A stretch of 64,000 nt of DNA from Candidimonas sp. SYP-B2681 (GTDB lineage Bacteria; Pseudomonadota; Gammaproteobacteria; Burkholderiales; Burkholderiaceae_B): assembly GCF_003971065.1 (NCBI RefSeq), contig NZ_RYDV01000007.1, positions 124,001 through 188,000 of the forward strand. The letters run 5' to 3'. Of this stretch, positions 8,240-17,557 are shown one piece after another. Made by a program: the position numbers and the translations under genes. How positions within the stretch are numbered: position 1 is the stretch's first letter; each line of letters begins with the position of its first letter. The notes under the pieces are model-generated. The model saw nothing but the letters and a program-made list of their open reading frames with translations, was not told the origin of the DNA and made no database searches.

Positions 8240-8488
8240 ATGAGATCGCGTGCGATGATGTGGGTGTTATGGCCGTCTTTTTTAATTGCTGGTGCTACCA
8301 GCGCTACGGTTTTTGCCCTGGTTGACCCGCTTGATATTCAGTTCTTGGGATATTTGCAAGTAAGCCGGCAGGGCGTATATGCCGTTGGGTTTTTCTTATT
8401 CTGGCTTATGGCCGCACTATCTAGCGCCTTGACACTGCATATGGCCCCACGTGGTCGGGTGCTCGATGAATTCGATGACCCGATTTAA
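8240..8488 (+). CDS. Small two-helix membrane protein of the cbb3/fnr block, function unknown
   Basis: This is an 82-residue protein with predicted helices at about 8-28 and 46-66 and a polar tail ending RGRVLDEFDDPI. A strong GGGGGAG site precedes the ATG. I do not recognise a named family. It is the last gene of the rightward cbb3 block and ends 24 bases from the convergent fnr stop. Association with oxidase assembly or membrane redox function is suggested only by position. Confidence 0.7.
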   Translation: MRSRAMMWVLWPSFLIAGATSATVFALVDPLDIQFLGYLQVSRQGVYAVGFFLFWLMAALSSALTLHMAPRGRVLDEFDDPI

Positions 8489-8512
8489 ACGCATAGTCCG
8501 CCGCCGTGGCGT

Positions 8513-9241
8513 TTAGCCGCAGTCGGTTCCGGCCAGGCCGCGTAGGGTTTGCATATCGACAATAAGCACTTGACGCTGCTGTACATGTATTAGCCCTTCG
8601 CGAGCAAAACGCGAGAACAGCCGGCTCACGGTTTCCAGTGTAAGGCCCAGATAATTACCGATTTCTTCACGGCTCATGCGCAGCACGAATTCGTTGGCAG
8701 AATATCCCAGCGTGGCAAGGCGTTGCGATAAATTCAGCAAAAAGGCAGCCAAACGTTGTTCGGAACGCATGGCGCCCAACGACATCACGAGTTGATGAGA
8801 GCGGTTTATTTCTTTGCTCATGAGGCGTCTAAACTGTTGATTTAATACCGGTATATGCGCAGCCAGATGATCCATCTCGTCGATACGAATGACACAGACT
8901 TCGCTATCTTCGAGCGCGATAGCATGCGATTGCTGGGTATTTTCCAGTAGGCCGTCCATGCCGATGATTTCGCCGGGTAGAAGGAAGCCGGTAATCTGAA
9001 CGTGGCCAGAGGCGTCTTCCAATTGAGTTTTCAATGAGCCCGACCTGATTCCATAAACAGCCTCGACCTTGTCGCCCAAGCGAAACAGTGCGGATCCTTT
9101 CGGGACCCGGATGCGTTCTTTGATCAGTTCGTCTAGCTTGGCGACATCGTGGCGCGCCATGCCTAGTGGCAAACAGATTTCGCTAAGCATGCATGTAGAA
9201 CAGCGGGTGGAATCGGGAGTTACGGGAATTTTCTTTTGCAT
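8513..9241 (-). CDS. fnr: Fnr-type oxygen-sensing transcription regulator
   Basis: This is a 242-residue Crp/Fnr-family activator. The four cysteines that hold the oxygen-labile [4Fe-4S] cluster are present: Cys14, Cys17 and Cys23 in an N-terminal C-x2-C-x5-C motif, and Cys116. A cyclic-nucleotide-like fold follows, then a C-terminal helix-turn-helix with ExVSR in the recognition helix (LETVSRLFSRF), which reads TTGAT half-sites. The start is taken at the ATG at 9241, since the upstream in-frame ATG at 9277 adds residues not typical of Fnr. It is convergent with the cbb3 block, which carries matching boxes. Confidence 0.93.
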   Translation of the reverse strand: MQKKIPVTPDSTRCSTCMLSEICLPLGMARHDVAKLDELIKERIRVPKGSALFRLGDKVEAVYGIRSGSLKTQLEDASGHVQITGFLLPGEIIGMDGLLENTQQSHAIALEDSEVCVIRIDEMDHLAAHIPVLNQQFRRLMSKEINRSHQLVMSLGAMRSEQRLAAFLLNLSQRLATLGYSANEFVLRMSREEIGNYLGLTLETVSRLFSRFAREGLIHVQQRQVLIVDMQTLRGLAGTDCG

Positions 9242-9342
9242 ATAGTAGCGTCGGCAGACGAGTGATGCTGTTTGCACAGCGCTTTCAGGGCGGCAACCGG
9301 CACATTTAGAATTCTAACCGGCGATGCCGGAAAAAGCGCCGT

Positions 9343-9356
9343 TTGATTTGGATCAA
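9343..9356 (-). promoter_or_regulatory. Fnr box upstream of fnr
   Basis: TTGAT-TTGG-ATCAA is the third perfect Fnr consensus site in the window. On the minus strand it precedes a -10-like TAGAAT (plus-strand 9311-9316), about 70 bases before the fnr start. This suggests autoregulation of fnr. The next gene on the other side (the LysR gene) ends at 9410 and is transcribed toward the box, so fnr is the only likely target. Confidence 0.8.
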
Positions 9357-9409
9357 GTATAAGGGATGGCGGGGTCAATGCCATGACTTGTCCCGAATGC
9401 GTACGCTAC

Positions 9410-10321
9410 TTACGAAAGGCCTTCCCAATACGACGGGCTTGCGTATCGCTCGCGCAACATGTCGACAAATAACCGAACCCGCAATGGCAGGTGCTTGCGT
9501 TCTGGCAGCATGGCGAAAATGCCGTTAGCGGGAGCGGCGTAATCGTCTAGCACACTGACCAAGCGCCCTGCGGCCAAGTCGTCGTGCACTTCCCACAGCG
9601 ATCGCCAAGCAAGGCCGCAGCCGGCAAGAGCCCATTCGTGCAACACAGAGCCATCGCTACAGGCCAACCGACCTTTGACTCGCACGGCGCGAGCCACGCC
9701 GTCTTGTTTGAGCAGCCAGCCCTTGGACTGATTTCCCTGATGCCCGAACGATAAGCAGTTGTGTTGGGCCAGGTCGTCGGGCGTATTCGGACGCCCATGC
9801 TTGCCAAGGTATGAAGGGGCAGCGACGATGACGCGTTTATTGTCGGCCAGACGGACACCTACTATCTGGGAGTCATCAAGTTCGCCTATGCGGATCGCAC
9901 AGTCATATCCCTCTTCGATAAGATCCACGAGCCGATCACTAAGGTCCAGAGAAATAGTAACGTCGGGATAGTTGCCAGTGAAGCCGGGCAGCAATGGGGC
10001 GACATGGCGGCGTCCGAAGCCCGCCGGCGCGCTAATCCGCAAATGACCGCTGGGGTTTATGCTGCCTTGTGCAATACGGGTTTCGGCATCGTTGAGGTCG
10101 CGCAGTATGCGTTGCGCCTCTTCGTAGAAATCGCTGCCCTCTGAAGTTAAAGACAGGCGCCGCGTTGAGCGCAACAACAACTTGATGCCCAGCCGTGCCT
10201 CTAGGGCGTTGATACGCCGGCCAATCATGGCGGGTGCTACGCCTTCGGCGCGCGCAGCTGCGGAAAGGCTACCTAAGGTGGCTACCGCGACAAAACTTTT
10301 CAGCTGTTTGAACTTATCCAT
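9410..10321 (-). CDS. LysR-family transcription regulator
   Basis: This is a 303-residue LysR-type protein. The N-terminal winged helix-turn-helix (about 1-60) reads FVAVATLGSLSAAARAEGVAPAMIGRRINALEARLG. It is followed by the linker and a substrate-binding domain starting near GHLRISAPAGFGR. This layout is the CrgA/AaeR-like subgroup. The effector and targets cannot be told from sequence. LysR genes often regulate a divergent neighbour, but here the upstream neighbour is mazF on the same strand, so the target is probably elsewhere. Confidence 0.9.
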   Translation of the reverse strand: MDKFKQLKSFVAVATLGSLSAAARAEGVAPAMIGRRINALEARLGIKLLLRSTRRLSLTSEGSDFYEEAQRILRDLNDAETRIAQGSINPSGHLRISAPAGFGRRHVAPLLPGFTGNYPDVTISLDLSDRLVDLIEEGYDCAIRIGELDDSQIVGVRLADNKRVIVAAPSYLGKHGRPNTPDDLAQHNCLSFGHQGNQSKGWLLKQDGVARAVRVKGRLACSDGSVLHEWALAGCGLAWRSLWEVHDDLAAGRLVSVLDDYAAPANGIFAMLPERKHLPLRVRLFVDMLRERYASPSYWEGLS

Positions 10322-10398
10322 GCTTTGAGATATCGGTCAGCGTTTGCGCCTGGATAAAGACCAGAATAGTAACTGATTGGCGATACGAGGCCTTTTGT

Positions 10399-10737
10399 TC
10401 AGGTTTTGAAAATCAAGGCATTGAGCTTGGCCCTGACTTGACCGAGCTCATCTGAACCGACCCTGCCTTGAAGGCTGATCTTGGTATGCGACCAATCCAG
10501 GCTTTTTACCTGGTCCGCCAGGACCGCGAGGTCTTGCTCGGGCCCGATCGGCACCTCGAAGGGATAGCCCTTGATATGGGAAGTGATGGCACAGCATAGG
10601 ATAAGGCCTGTTTTCTTGTTGTAAGAAGAAGGACTCAAGATAAGCGCAGGTTTATGATCTTGGGCTGTACTTCCCTTGGGCAGGTCAAAATGAAGCCAAA
10701 TGATGTCGCCCGTATTCGGGATATAACGTTTGCTCAT
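10399..10737 (-). CDS. MazF/ChpB-type endoribonuclease toxin
   Basis: This is a 112-residue protein of the PemK/MazF fold. The N-terminal GDIIWLHFDLPKGSTAQDHKP segment and the PALILSPSSYN strand match MazF-type toxins, which cut mRNA at short motifs. The TSHIKGYPFEVPI stretch and the late DWSHTKI segment fit the ChpB/PemK branch. It lies 14 bases downstream of its antitoxin gene in the same operon. Activity is inferred from family membership. Confidence 0.88.
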   Translation of the reverse strand: MSKRYIPNTGDIIWLHFDLPKGSTAQDHKPALILSPSSYNKKTGLILCCAITSHIKGYPFEVPIGPEQDLAVLADQVKSLDWSHTKISLQGRVGSDELGQVRAKLNALIFKT

Positions 10738-10751
10738 GATGGGCCTCGAGT

Positions 10752-10982
10752 TCAGGTGTCGGCGACGCCGTAGTCGATCTCTGCATGCACGTTCTTGGCG
10801 TTGATGCCGCCTAAGAGCTGCGACAGCATATATTCTTCTGCACGCAGCGGTTCAATAATGATGCAGCCGCGTTCCACCCTGATATCGACCACATCTTCCA
10901 GATCCACTTTGAGCGTTTTCATCATCGAGGAGGGTAGTCGAATAGCCGCACTATTACCCCATTTCTTTATCACTCCGCGCAT
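10752..10982 (-). CDS. MazE/ChpS-type antitoxin
   Basis: This is a 76-residue AbrB/MazE-type DNA-binding antitoxin. The GVIKKWGNSAAIRLPSSMMKT sequence is the swapped-hairpin DNA-binding fold, and the acidic C-terminal tail is the part that normally blocks the toxin. The start is supported by a strong AAGGAG (plus-strand 10989-10994) six bases before the ATG. Antitoxin-first order with the toxin 14 bases later is standard for autoregulated pairs. Confidence 0.88.
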   Translation of the reverse strand: MRGVIKKWGNSAAIRLPSSMMKTLKVDLEDVVDIRVERGCIIIEPLRAEEYMLSQLLGGINAKNVHAEIDYGVADT

Positions 10983-11082
10983 GGCCTGCTCCTTAGGGCT
11001 ATACCAGGATGGTGTCAGCTTAACAGTTTAGACGGTGTGTAAACAAGAGGCCTTTGTACCCCGAGGTATTCCTTCCCGTTCC

Positions 11083-11112
11083 CTTGAAATCCGTCGTTGT
11101 GACCGCACATAT
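11083..11112 (+). promoter_or_regulatory. Sigma-32-like heat-shock promoter of clpB
   Basis: CTTGAAA at 11083-11089 matches the sigma-32 -35 element. GCACATAT at 11105-11112, after a 15-base spacer, resembles its -10 consensus CCCCATNT. It lies 43 bases upstream of the clpB ATG, as expected for a heat-shock chaperone gene. Confidence 0.65.
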
Positions 11113-11154
11113 CTATCATTCGAGCGAACGTGCTCTCTTTCTTGTGAAATGATT

Positions 11155-13749
11155 ATGCGATTCGACAAACTAACTACAAAATTCCAGCAAGCCCTTGCCG
11201 ATGCGCAAAGTCTTGCTGTAAAGCATGATAATCCTTATATCGAACCGGCTCACGTACTGGCAGCGCTCCTCGCTGATGCCGATAGCGGCGCCGGCAGCCT
11301 CCTGGCGCGTGCTGGTGTGGCAGTCAATCGTCTGGGGCCCGCGCTTAACACCCAGATCGAGGGCTTTCCACAGGTTAAAGGCTCCGAGGGCAATGTACAG
11401 GTCAGCCGTGACTTGCAGGCCATATTCGCCCGTACCGACAAAGAGGCCTCCAGCCGTGGCGACAGCTACATTGCGAGCGAGCTTTTTTTGCTGGCGCTGG
11501 CCGACGACAAGGGCGAAACGGGTCGGATCCTGCGCGAGGCCGGACTGCAGCGTAAAGCCCTAGAGGCCGCCATTGACGCCGTACGGGGGGGCGCAGCGGT
11601 ATCTGACTCTGAAGGCGAATCCAACCGCGAAGCGTTGTCCAAATACACGATAGACCTTACCGAACGAGCCCGCCTCGGGAAGCTGGATCCCGTGATTGGC
11701 CGCGACGACGAAATTCGGCGTTCCATTCAGATCCTGCAGCGCCGCACCAAGAACAATCCTGTTCTAATCGGCGAGCCCGGGGTCGGTAAAACGGCAATTG
11801 TTGAAGGTCTGGCGCAGCGAATTGTCAATAACGAAGTGCCTGAAACCCTTAAAGGTAAGCGAGTCCTGGCACTTGATCTCGCCGCCTTGCTTGCCGGCGC
11901 GAAGTATCGGGGTGAATTCGAAGAGCGGCTTAAAGCGGTACTAAAGGAACTTTCGCAAGACGAAGGCAAGACCATCGTGTTCATTGATGAGCTCCATACT
12001 ATGGTAGGTGCTGGTAAAGCGGAAGGCGCGATGGATGCGGGCAATATGCTGAAACCGGCACTTTCGCGCGGTGAATTGCATTGCATTGGTGCGACGACAC
12101 TCGACGAATACCGGAAGTATATCGAGAAGGATGCGGCGCTAGAACGTCGTTTCCAGAAAGTTCTTGTTAATGAGCCGGATGTCGAATCCACTATTGCCAT
12201 CTTGCGCGGTCTCCAGGAGCGCTACGAACTGCATCATGGGGTGGCTATTACCGACCCTGCCATCGTGGCAGCTGCGGAACTGTCCAACCGTTACATTACC
12301 GACCGTTTCCTGCCAGACAAAGCCATTGACCTTATTGACGAGGCCGCCGCTCGTATACGCATGGAAATCGATTCCAAGCCCGAAGTAATGGACAAGCTGG
12401 ACAGACGAATTATTCAGTTGAAAATTGAGCGTGAAGCGGTCAACAAAGACACTGACGAAAGCTCGCAGCGTCGTCTCAAGGCTATTGAAGCCGAACTGGT
12501 CGAATTGCAGCGCGAGTACAACGACTACGAGGAGATCTGGAAGTCTGAGAAGGCTGCGGTTCAAGGATCACAGGCCATTAAAGAAGAGATCGAACACGTC
12601 CGTTCCGAAATGGCCGAACTTCAGCGCAAGGGCCAGTTCGATAAGTTGGCTGAACTGCAATACGGCAAACTTCCCGAGCTTGAAGGTCGCCTGCAGGCCG
12701 CCGAGGCTGGACAGCAGGCTGCCGCCGCAAATGATCGGCCGCGCTTATTGCGCACCCAGGTCGGAGCCGAGGAAATTGCCGAGGTCGTTTCTCGGGCGAC
12801 CGGAATTCCGGTTTCCAAGATGATGCAAGGCGAGCGCGCAAAGCTGCTGGGAATGGAGGATTTTCTGCACCAGCGGATCGTCGGCCAGGAGGAAGCCGTC
12901 ACGCTGGTTGCCGATGCCATACGCCGCTCGCGTGCTGGCCTATCAGACCCATCTCGCCCTTATGGTTCCTTTTTGTTTTTGGGCCCGACCGGTGTTGGGA
13001 AAACCGAACTCAGCAAGGCCTTGGCCAGTTTCCTGTTTGACTCGGACGATCACATGATACGCATCGACATGAGCGAATTCATGGAAAAGCATTCCGTGTC
13101 GCGCCTGATTGGTGCTCCCCCGGGGTATGTAGGCTACGAAGAGGGCGGTTACCTGACTGAAGCGGTGCGCCGCAAGCCCTATAGCGTGATCCTGCTGGAC
13201 GAAGTCGAAAAAGCACATCCCGATGTCTTCAATGTGCTGCTGCAAGTGCTGGACGACGGCCGGCTTACCGACGGTCAAGGTCGCACAGTGGACTTTCGGA
13301 ATACGGTGGTCATCATGACGTCCAACCTAGGGTCGCAGCATATTCAGACCATGGCTGGCCAGCCTTATGAGGTAATCAAAGCGGTCGTATGGGACGAACT
13401 TAAGACGGCTTTCAGGCCGGAGTTCCTGAACCGGATCGACGAAGTCGTCGTGTTCCACGCTCTGGAGACGAAACATATCGAGGCGATCGCTCGCATACAG
13501 GTGCAGCGCCTTGCACAGCGGATGGCCCAACAAGACATGCGCCTTGAGGTGTCTGACGCGGCGCTGGCGCAGTTGGCCCTGACAGGTTTCGATCCGGTGT
13601 TTGGGGCTCGTCCGCTTAAGCGTGCCATTCAGCAAAACCTCGAGAACTCCATCGCACGCCTGATACTCGAGGGCAGGTTCGGACCTAATGATGTCGTGCC
13701 GGTCGACTGGCAGGATGATAAGTTCGTTTTTTCACGTACCCTGCAATAA
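11155..13749 (+). CDS. clpB: ATP-dependent disaggregase ClpB
   Basis: This is a hexameric AAA+ chaperone that pulls proteins out of aggregates together with DnaK. The 864 residues show the Clp N-domain repeats (1-145), AAA-1 with Walker A GEPGVGKT and Walker B VFIDELH, the long M-domain coiled coil (about 410-530), and AAA-2 with [10 protein letters not shown] and the [13 protein letters not shown] pore segment. The start [14 protein letters not shown] at 11155 matches ClpB family N-termini. The frame is open upstream to 11035 but covers the heat-shock promoter. ATG 11149 in the same frame is possible. Confidence 0.96.
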   Translation: MRFDKLTTKFQQALADAQSLAVKHDNPYIEPAHVLAALLADADSGAGSLLARAGVAVNRLGPALNTQIEGFPQVKGSEGNVQVSRDLQAIFARTDKEASSRGDSYIASELFLLALADDKGETGRILREAGLQRKALEAAIDAVRGGAAVSDSEGESNREALSKYTIDLTERARLGKLDPVIGRDDEIRRSIQILQRRTKNNPVLIGEPGVGKTAIVEGLAQRIVNNEVPETLKGKRVLALDLAALLAGAKYRGEFEERLKAVLKELSQDEGKTIVFIDELHTMVGAGKAEGAMDAGNMLKPALSRGELHCIGATTLDEYRKYIEKDAALERRFQKVLVNEPDVESTIAILRGLQERYELHHGVAITDPAIVAAAELSNRYITDRFLPDKAIDLIDEAAARIRMEIDSKPEVMDKLDRRIIQLKIEREAVNKDTDESSQRRLKAIEAELVELQREYNDYEEIWKSEKAAVQGSQAIKEEIEHVRSEMAELQRKGQFDKLAELQYGKLPELEGRLQAAEAGQQAAAANDRPRLLRTQVGAEEIAEVVSRATGIPVSKMMQGERAKLLGMEDFLHQRIVGQEEAVTLVADAIRRSRAGLSDPSRPYGSFLFLGPTGVGKTELSKALASFLFDSDDHMIRIDMSEFMEKHSVSRLIGAPPGYVGYEEGGYLTEAVRRKPYSVILLDEVEKAHPDVFNVLLQVLDDGRLTDGQGRTVDFRNTVVIMTSNLGSQHIQTMAGQPYEVIKAVVWDELKTAFRPEFLNRIDEVVVFHALETKHIEAIARIQVQRLAQRMAQQDMRLEVSDAALAQLALTGFDPVFGARPLKRAIQQNLENSIARLILEGRFGPNDVVPVDWQDDKFVFSRTLQ

Positions 13750-13798
13750 CTGACGTACACGCCGTTACTGCGGCCGGTGCCGATTAAGGCACGTTACG

Positions 13799-13843
13799 AA
13801 AAAGTCGCCGAGCTGATATAAATCAGCATCGGCGACTTTTTTT
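13799..13843. terminator. Bidirectional terminator between clpB and queH
   Basis: GTCGCCGA at 13804-13811 pairs with TCGGCGAC at 13829-13836, with an inner CTGAT/ATCAG pairing. The stem is flanked by AAAAA on the left and TTTTTTT on the right, so it can stop transcripts of both convergent genes. Confidence 0.9.
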
Positions 13844-13870
13844 AAGCGGCGTATATCGAGGCCGATGGCG

Positions 13871-14569
13871 CTAATCGCGCTTGTCCGCCAGTTCGCCAGG
13901 CGGCGGATTTAGCTGAAGTTCATCTTTGCCGTAGAATTTGATGCCTATTTTGACGCGGTCGCGGCCTTGCGCGCGGCGATGCCGGTTGGTGTCACGCAAG
14001 GAATAAACGCAGCCGCAATATTCCTGCTGGTAGAACTCTTCGCGTTTACTGATTTCGATCATTCGCGCGGAGCCACCGCCCTTGCGCCAGTTGTAAGTCC
14101 AGTAGACAAGATCGGGATAGCGGGCGGCAGCCCGTTCGCCACAGCCGTTGATCTGGTTCATGTCCTTCCAGCGCGATATGCCCAGAGAACTGCTTATGGT
14201 GTCAAATCCGTGTTCGTGAGCATACAAGGCGGTGCGTTCAAAACGCATATCGAAACAGGCAGTGCAGCGGGCGCCACGCTCGGGCTCGTTCTCCAGGCCC
14301 TTTACCCGCTCAAACCAGTTGTCGCGGTCGTAATCGGCGTCGATGAATTCAATATTGTGTTCCGCTGCAAAACGAATATTTTCGTTTTTGCGTATTTCGT
14401 ACTCGCGATCGGGGTGAATATTAGGGTTGTAAAAATAAATCGCGTAGTCGATTCCTGACGCAGTCATGGCTTCCATGACCTCCCCCGAGCAGGGGGCGCA
14501 ACAGGAGTGCAGAAGCACTTTTTTGCGATTGTCGGGCAGGGCGAGTTTGGGGCGTTCGAAATCGGTCAT
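13871..14569 (-). CDS. queH: Epoxyqueuosine reductase QueH
   Basis: QueH is the non-cobalamin enzyme that reduces epoxyqueuosine to queuosine in the anticodon of GUN tRNAs, using an iron-sulfur cluster. The 232-residue protein has the family's cysteine motifs: HSCCAPCSG near the N-terminus, RCTACFDMR in the middle and EYCGCVYS toward the C-terminus. The ATG at 14569 is chosen; a GTG at 14596 is also in frame and adds nine residues. It lies downstream of glnE on the same strand with a 52-base gap. Confidence 0.93.
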   Translation of the reverse strand: MTDFERPKLALPDNRKKVLLHSCCAPCSGEVMEAMTASGIDYAIYFYNPNIHPDREYEIRKNENIRFAAEHNIEFIDADYDRDNWFERVKGLENEPERGARCTACFDMRFERTALYAHEHGFDTISSSLGISRWKDMNQINGCGERAAARYPDLVYWTYNWRKGGGSARMIEISKREEFYQQEYCGCVYSLRDTNRHRRAQGRDRVKIGIKFYGKDELQLNPPPGELADKRD

Positions 14570-14621
14570 GGCTATAGAGGGCGCGCAGTGGCGCACACAA
14601 GAAAAGGTAATTAACCCTATT

Positions 14622-17399
14622 TTAGTCGCCTATCACGGTATTCCAAAGTTCCCGGACGGCAGCCCGTTCCGAATCCAGCTGATCACTGGGAACACGCGCT
14701 TTTTCGGCACCTTCAAGCCGCAGGGCGTGTTGCCGTTTACGAAGCTCGCGATAGGCGTTTCCGACTCTGGACGCGAGGTCGGAGGGTATTAAACCGGCCT
14801 CCGCAGCCAATCGTAGCAGGGCAATATTGCCAAAGTTGCCAAGCAGTACGGGAAACTGACGGGCGTGACACAGAACCAGGTACTGCGTCACGAATTCTAC
14901 ATCGACCATGCCACCGCGGTCGTGCTTCAGATCAAATTCCGACGTGCGATTGGGATGCCCGGCACTGATCCTTTCCCGCATGCTTCTGACGTCGTCCTTG
15001 AACGTTTCGGGATCGCGTGGCAGCAGTAGAACTTGTTGACGGATCTTTTCGAAGCGGTTGCCAATTTCAATGTCGCCGGCCACGAACCGGGCGCGTGTAA
15101 TGGCCTGATGTTCCCAGGGCCATGCATGAGTCGTCTGGTATTGAGCGAAGGCGTCAACCGATACGGCCAACAGACCGGCGTCCCCGTCTGGGCGCAAGCG
15201 CAGGTCGATTTCATACAGGCGGCCCGACGAGGTCATGGTCGATAACCAGGAAGACATCCGCCGTCCCAGCTTGGCATAAATTTCGCTGGCGTCGTCGTCG
15301 CTGGGGTCGTCATAAAGAAACACCAGGTCAAGGTCGGAGGCATAACCGATTTCCTTGCCGCCGAGTTTGCCGTAAGCGATGATGGCAAAGTGCGGCGGAG
15401 CCAGGTCGACGCGCTTGTTTTTTCCTTGCACCAGCGGCCACACCCGATAGATGGTCTCGGTCAGAAGCATATCGGCCAAAGCTGAAAGGCGGTCCGCCAA
15501 ATGTTCGACCGTCAATACCCCTTCCAAGTCTTGAGCGAGCAGCTGAAAGGTAATTTGATGTTGGGTGTCACGCATGATATTCATCTGCTGCTCGATGTCT
15601 GGCTGCCCATCGGGTAGCATGCACGCGTCAAGTTCGCTATGCAGTTGTTGCGCGATCTGTCCAAAGTCAGGCGGTTCCATCAAAGAGTGCCATTCGATCA
15701 GACTATCCAGCAGCAGCGGAAAGCGGCTTAAGTACTGCGAGGCCCATGGACTGGCGCTGACGATGCGCGAGACGCGCGCCAACGTGTCGGGATACTCCGC
15801 CAGCAAGGCAAGGTAGGCGCTGCGCTGCGCTATATTTTCCACCAAGGTCAGGAGCCGGATGGCGGTCTGGTCGGGATGGTCGGTAGTGGCAGCCATGCTG
15901 ACGATGGCCGGCAGTAACGTTTCAACGCGCCTGCGGCTCGTTTCCGGCAGGCTGCGAATGCGGTGACTGTCGAGCAATGCATCCACCCTTTGGCAGATAG
16001 CGGGTGCTTTGTCGCCAAGGTGCAAATTAATATGTTCGACCAGATTGCACGAAGCGTCCGGCACGTCATCGGTTTCGCAAGCGGCATTGTCCGCGTCGCC
16101 GCCCATGCCGGCAATGCGGAATGCATCTCGAAAGGTTTTCTCGACAAAAGCGCGGTGCGAGGACAGCCGAGCTTCAAAATGCGCTAATGGCATACCCATG
16201 GCTTGCGCCAGCCCGTTGCGCAGGTCATTATCGCGCGGCAGCAAGTGTGTCTGTTCGTCTTCGCGATACTGCAGCAAATGTTCGACACGGCGCAGGAAAC
16301 AATAAGCGGTCTCGAGGTTATCGGCTACGTCGGAGGCAATTACGCCTGCCTGTTTCTGCTTGTACAGCGCCGAAAGCAAAGCCCTTTGTTGCAATGACGG
16401 CATCCGGCCGCCCCGTATCAGTTGACTTAGTTGTACTACGAATTCAATTTCACGTATTCCCCCGTCCCCCAGCTTGATATTGTGAACGGTATCCACACCG
16501 GTCCGAGCCATAGCACGCCGCTGCCAATCTTGACGTATGCGTTCGCGCAAGGCCCGCAACGCGGCAAGGGCATCAAAGTCGAAGTACTTGCGATAGACAA
16601 AAGGGGTGCGTAAGGCTTCCAACTGTTCCAGCTGGCCGCTTGAATCACTGTCAGGAAATGCCTGGCACGGAATAACCCGGCTTTTTAGCCACGCATAGCG
16701 TTCCCATTCTCGACCCTGTGTGACAAGATAGTTCTCCAGTGCATCCAGGCTCCAGGCGAGAGGGCCGGAATCTCCATCTGGGCGCAATCGCAAGTCAGTC
16801 CGGAAAACCTGGCCGTCGGCGTCCATTTCCGAGAGCACCGGCATCATCCGTTGTGTGACCCGGCCATAGAACTCGTGATGGCTGATTTTTCGCTTACCCG
16901 TCGTTTCCCCTTCTTCGCCATACAACATGATCAAATCTATGTCCGAGGATACGTTCAGCTCTTTGCCGCCCAATTTGCCCATACCCAGAATCAGAAGCTC
17001 TTGAGGTCGGCCCGTATTGTGGTCGATGGGCACGCCATGGATCTCGGCCAGGCTGACGGCGACGCTTTTGTACGCTTGCGCTACGGCCAGATCCGCCAGG
17101 GCGGACATGGCGGCTATCACTTCCGGTAACGGGGCAACCCCATTGATGTCACGCACCATCAAGGTATAGAAGACGCGGGAACGCAATTGCCGCAAGATGC
17201 GACGTACCTCGGGTAAGGAAAGGGGCGCATCCGAATTATTTTGTCGTAGCTCTTCAAACCACAGCAGAACGCTTTGACGTGTAACCGCGTGGGTGGCGGA
17301 GTCTGCCAACCAAGTCCCAAACGGGGCGTTGGCTACGAGCTTGCGGCGCAAAGCGCCAGACCAGCGTAGGGCGGGCTCTAATATAATGGCTGAGGACAT
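14622..17399 (-). CDS. glnE: Bifunctional glutamine synthetase adenylyltransferase/adenylyl-removing enzyme
   Basis: GlnE adds AMP to, or removes it from, glutamine synthetase in response to PII state. The 925-residue protein contains two nucleotidyltransferase domains. The N-terminal deadenylylating half has [19 protein letters not shown] and the C-terminal adenylylating half has [22 protein letters not shown]. Each is followed by its regulatory helical part. The ATG at 17399 ([13 protein letters not shown]) fits family length; the frame is open to 17492. It is divergent from yhdP. Confidence 0.95.
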   Translation of the reverse strand: MSSAIILEPALRWSGALRRKLVANAPFGTWLADSATHAVTRQSVLLWFEELRQNNSDAPLSLPEVRRILRQLRSRVFYTLMVRDINGVAPLPEVIAAMSALADLAVAQAYKSVAVSLAEIHGVPIDHNTGRPQELLILGMGKLGGKELNVSSDIDLIMLYGEEGETTGKRKISHHEFYGRVTQRMMPVLSEMDADGQVFRTDLRLRPDGDSGPLAWSLDALENYLVTQGREWERYAWLKSRVIPCQAFPDSDSSGQLEQLEALRTPFVYRKYFDFDALAALRALRERIRQDWQRRAMARTGVDTVHNIKLGDGGIREIEFVVQLSQLIRGGRMPSLQQRALLSALYKQKQAGVIASDVADNLETAYCFLRRVEHLLQYREDEQTHLLPRDNDLRNGLAQAMGMPLAHFEARLSSHRAFVEKTFRDAFRIAGMGGDADNAACETDDVPDASCNLVEHINLHLGDKAPAICQRVDALLDSHRIRSLPETSRRRVETLLPAIVSMAATTDHPDQTAIRLLTLVENIAQRSAYLALLAEYPDTLARVSRIVSASPWASQYLSRFPLLLDSLIEWHSLMEPPDFGQIAQQLHSELDACMLPDGQPDIEQQMNIMRDTQHQITFQLLAQDLEGVLTVEHLADRLSALADMLLTETIYRVWPLVQGKNKRVDLAPPHFAIIAYGKLGGKEIGYASDLDLVFLYDDPSDDDASEIYAKLGRRMSSWLSTMTSSGRLYEIDLRLRPDGDAGLLAVSVDAFAQYQTTHAWPWEHQAITRARFVAGDIEIGNRFEKIRQQVLLLPRDPETFKDDVRSMRERISAGHPNRTSEFDLKHDRGGMVDVEFVTQYLVLCHARQFPVLLGNFGNIALLRLAAEAGLIPSDLASRVGNAYRELRKRQHALRLEGAEKARVPSDQLDSERAAVRELWNTVIGD

Positions 17400-17557
17400 A
17401 TGGCTTACTAGAAAGGACCAAGGCTTCGAAACAGGAAGACGAAAAGCGAAAAACCGGGTACAAGACTCGAGAATAGCTGAATAACTCGACACCTGAAGTA
17501 TTCAGCCCGCCCCTCGAGAAGATACTGCAATTACTACTGTACTGGCTAACTCAATCT

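Noticed and set aside
11035-11154. Upstream extension of clpB
   Set aside because: It contains the sigma-32-like promoter and does not match ClpB N-termini.
17400-17492. Upstream extension of glnE
   Set aside because: The extra 31 residues do not resemble the GlnE N-terminus, and they occupy the divergent promoter region shared with yhdP.
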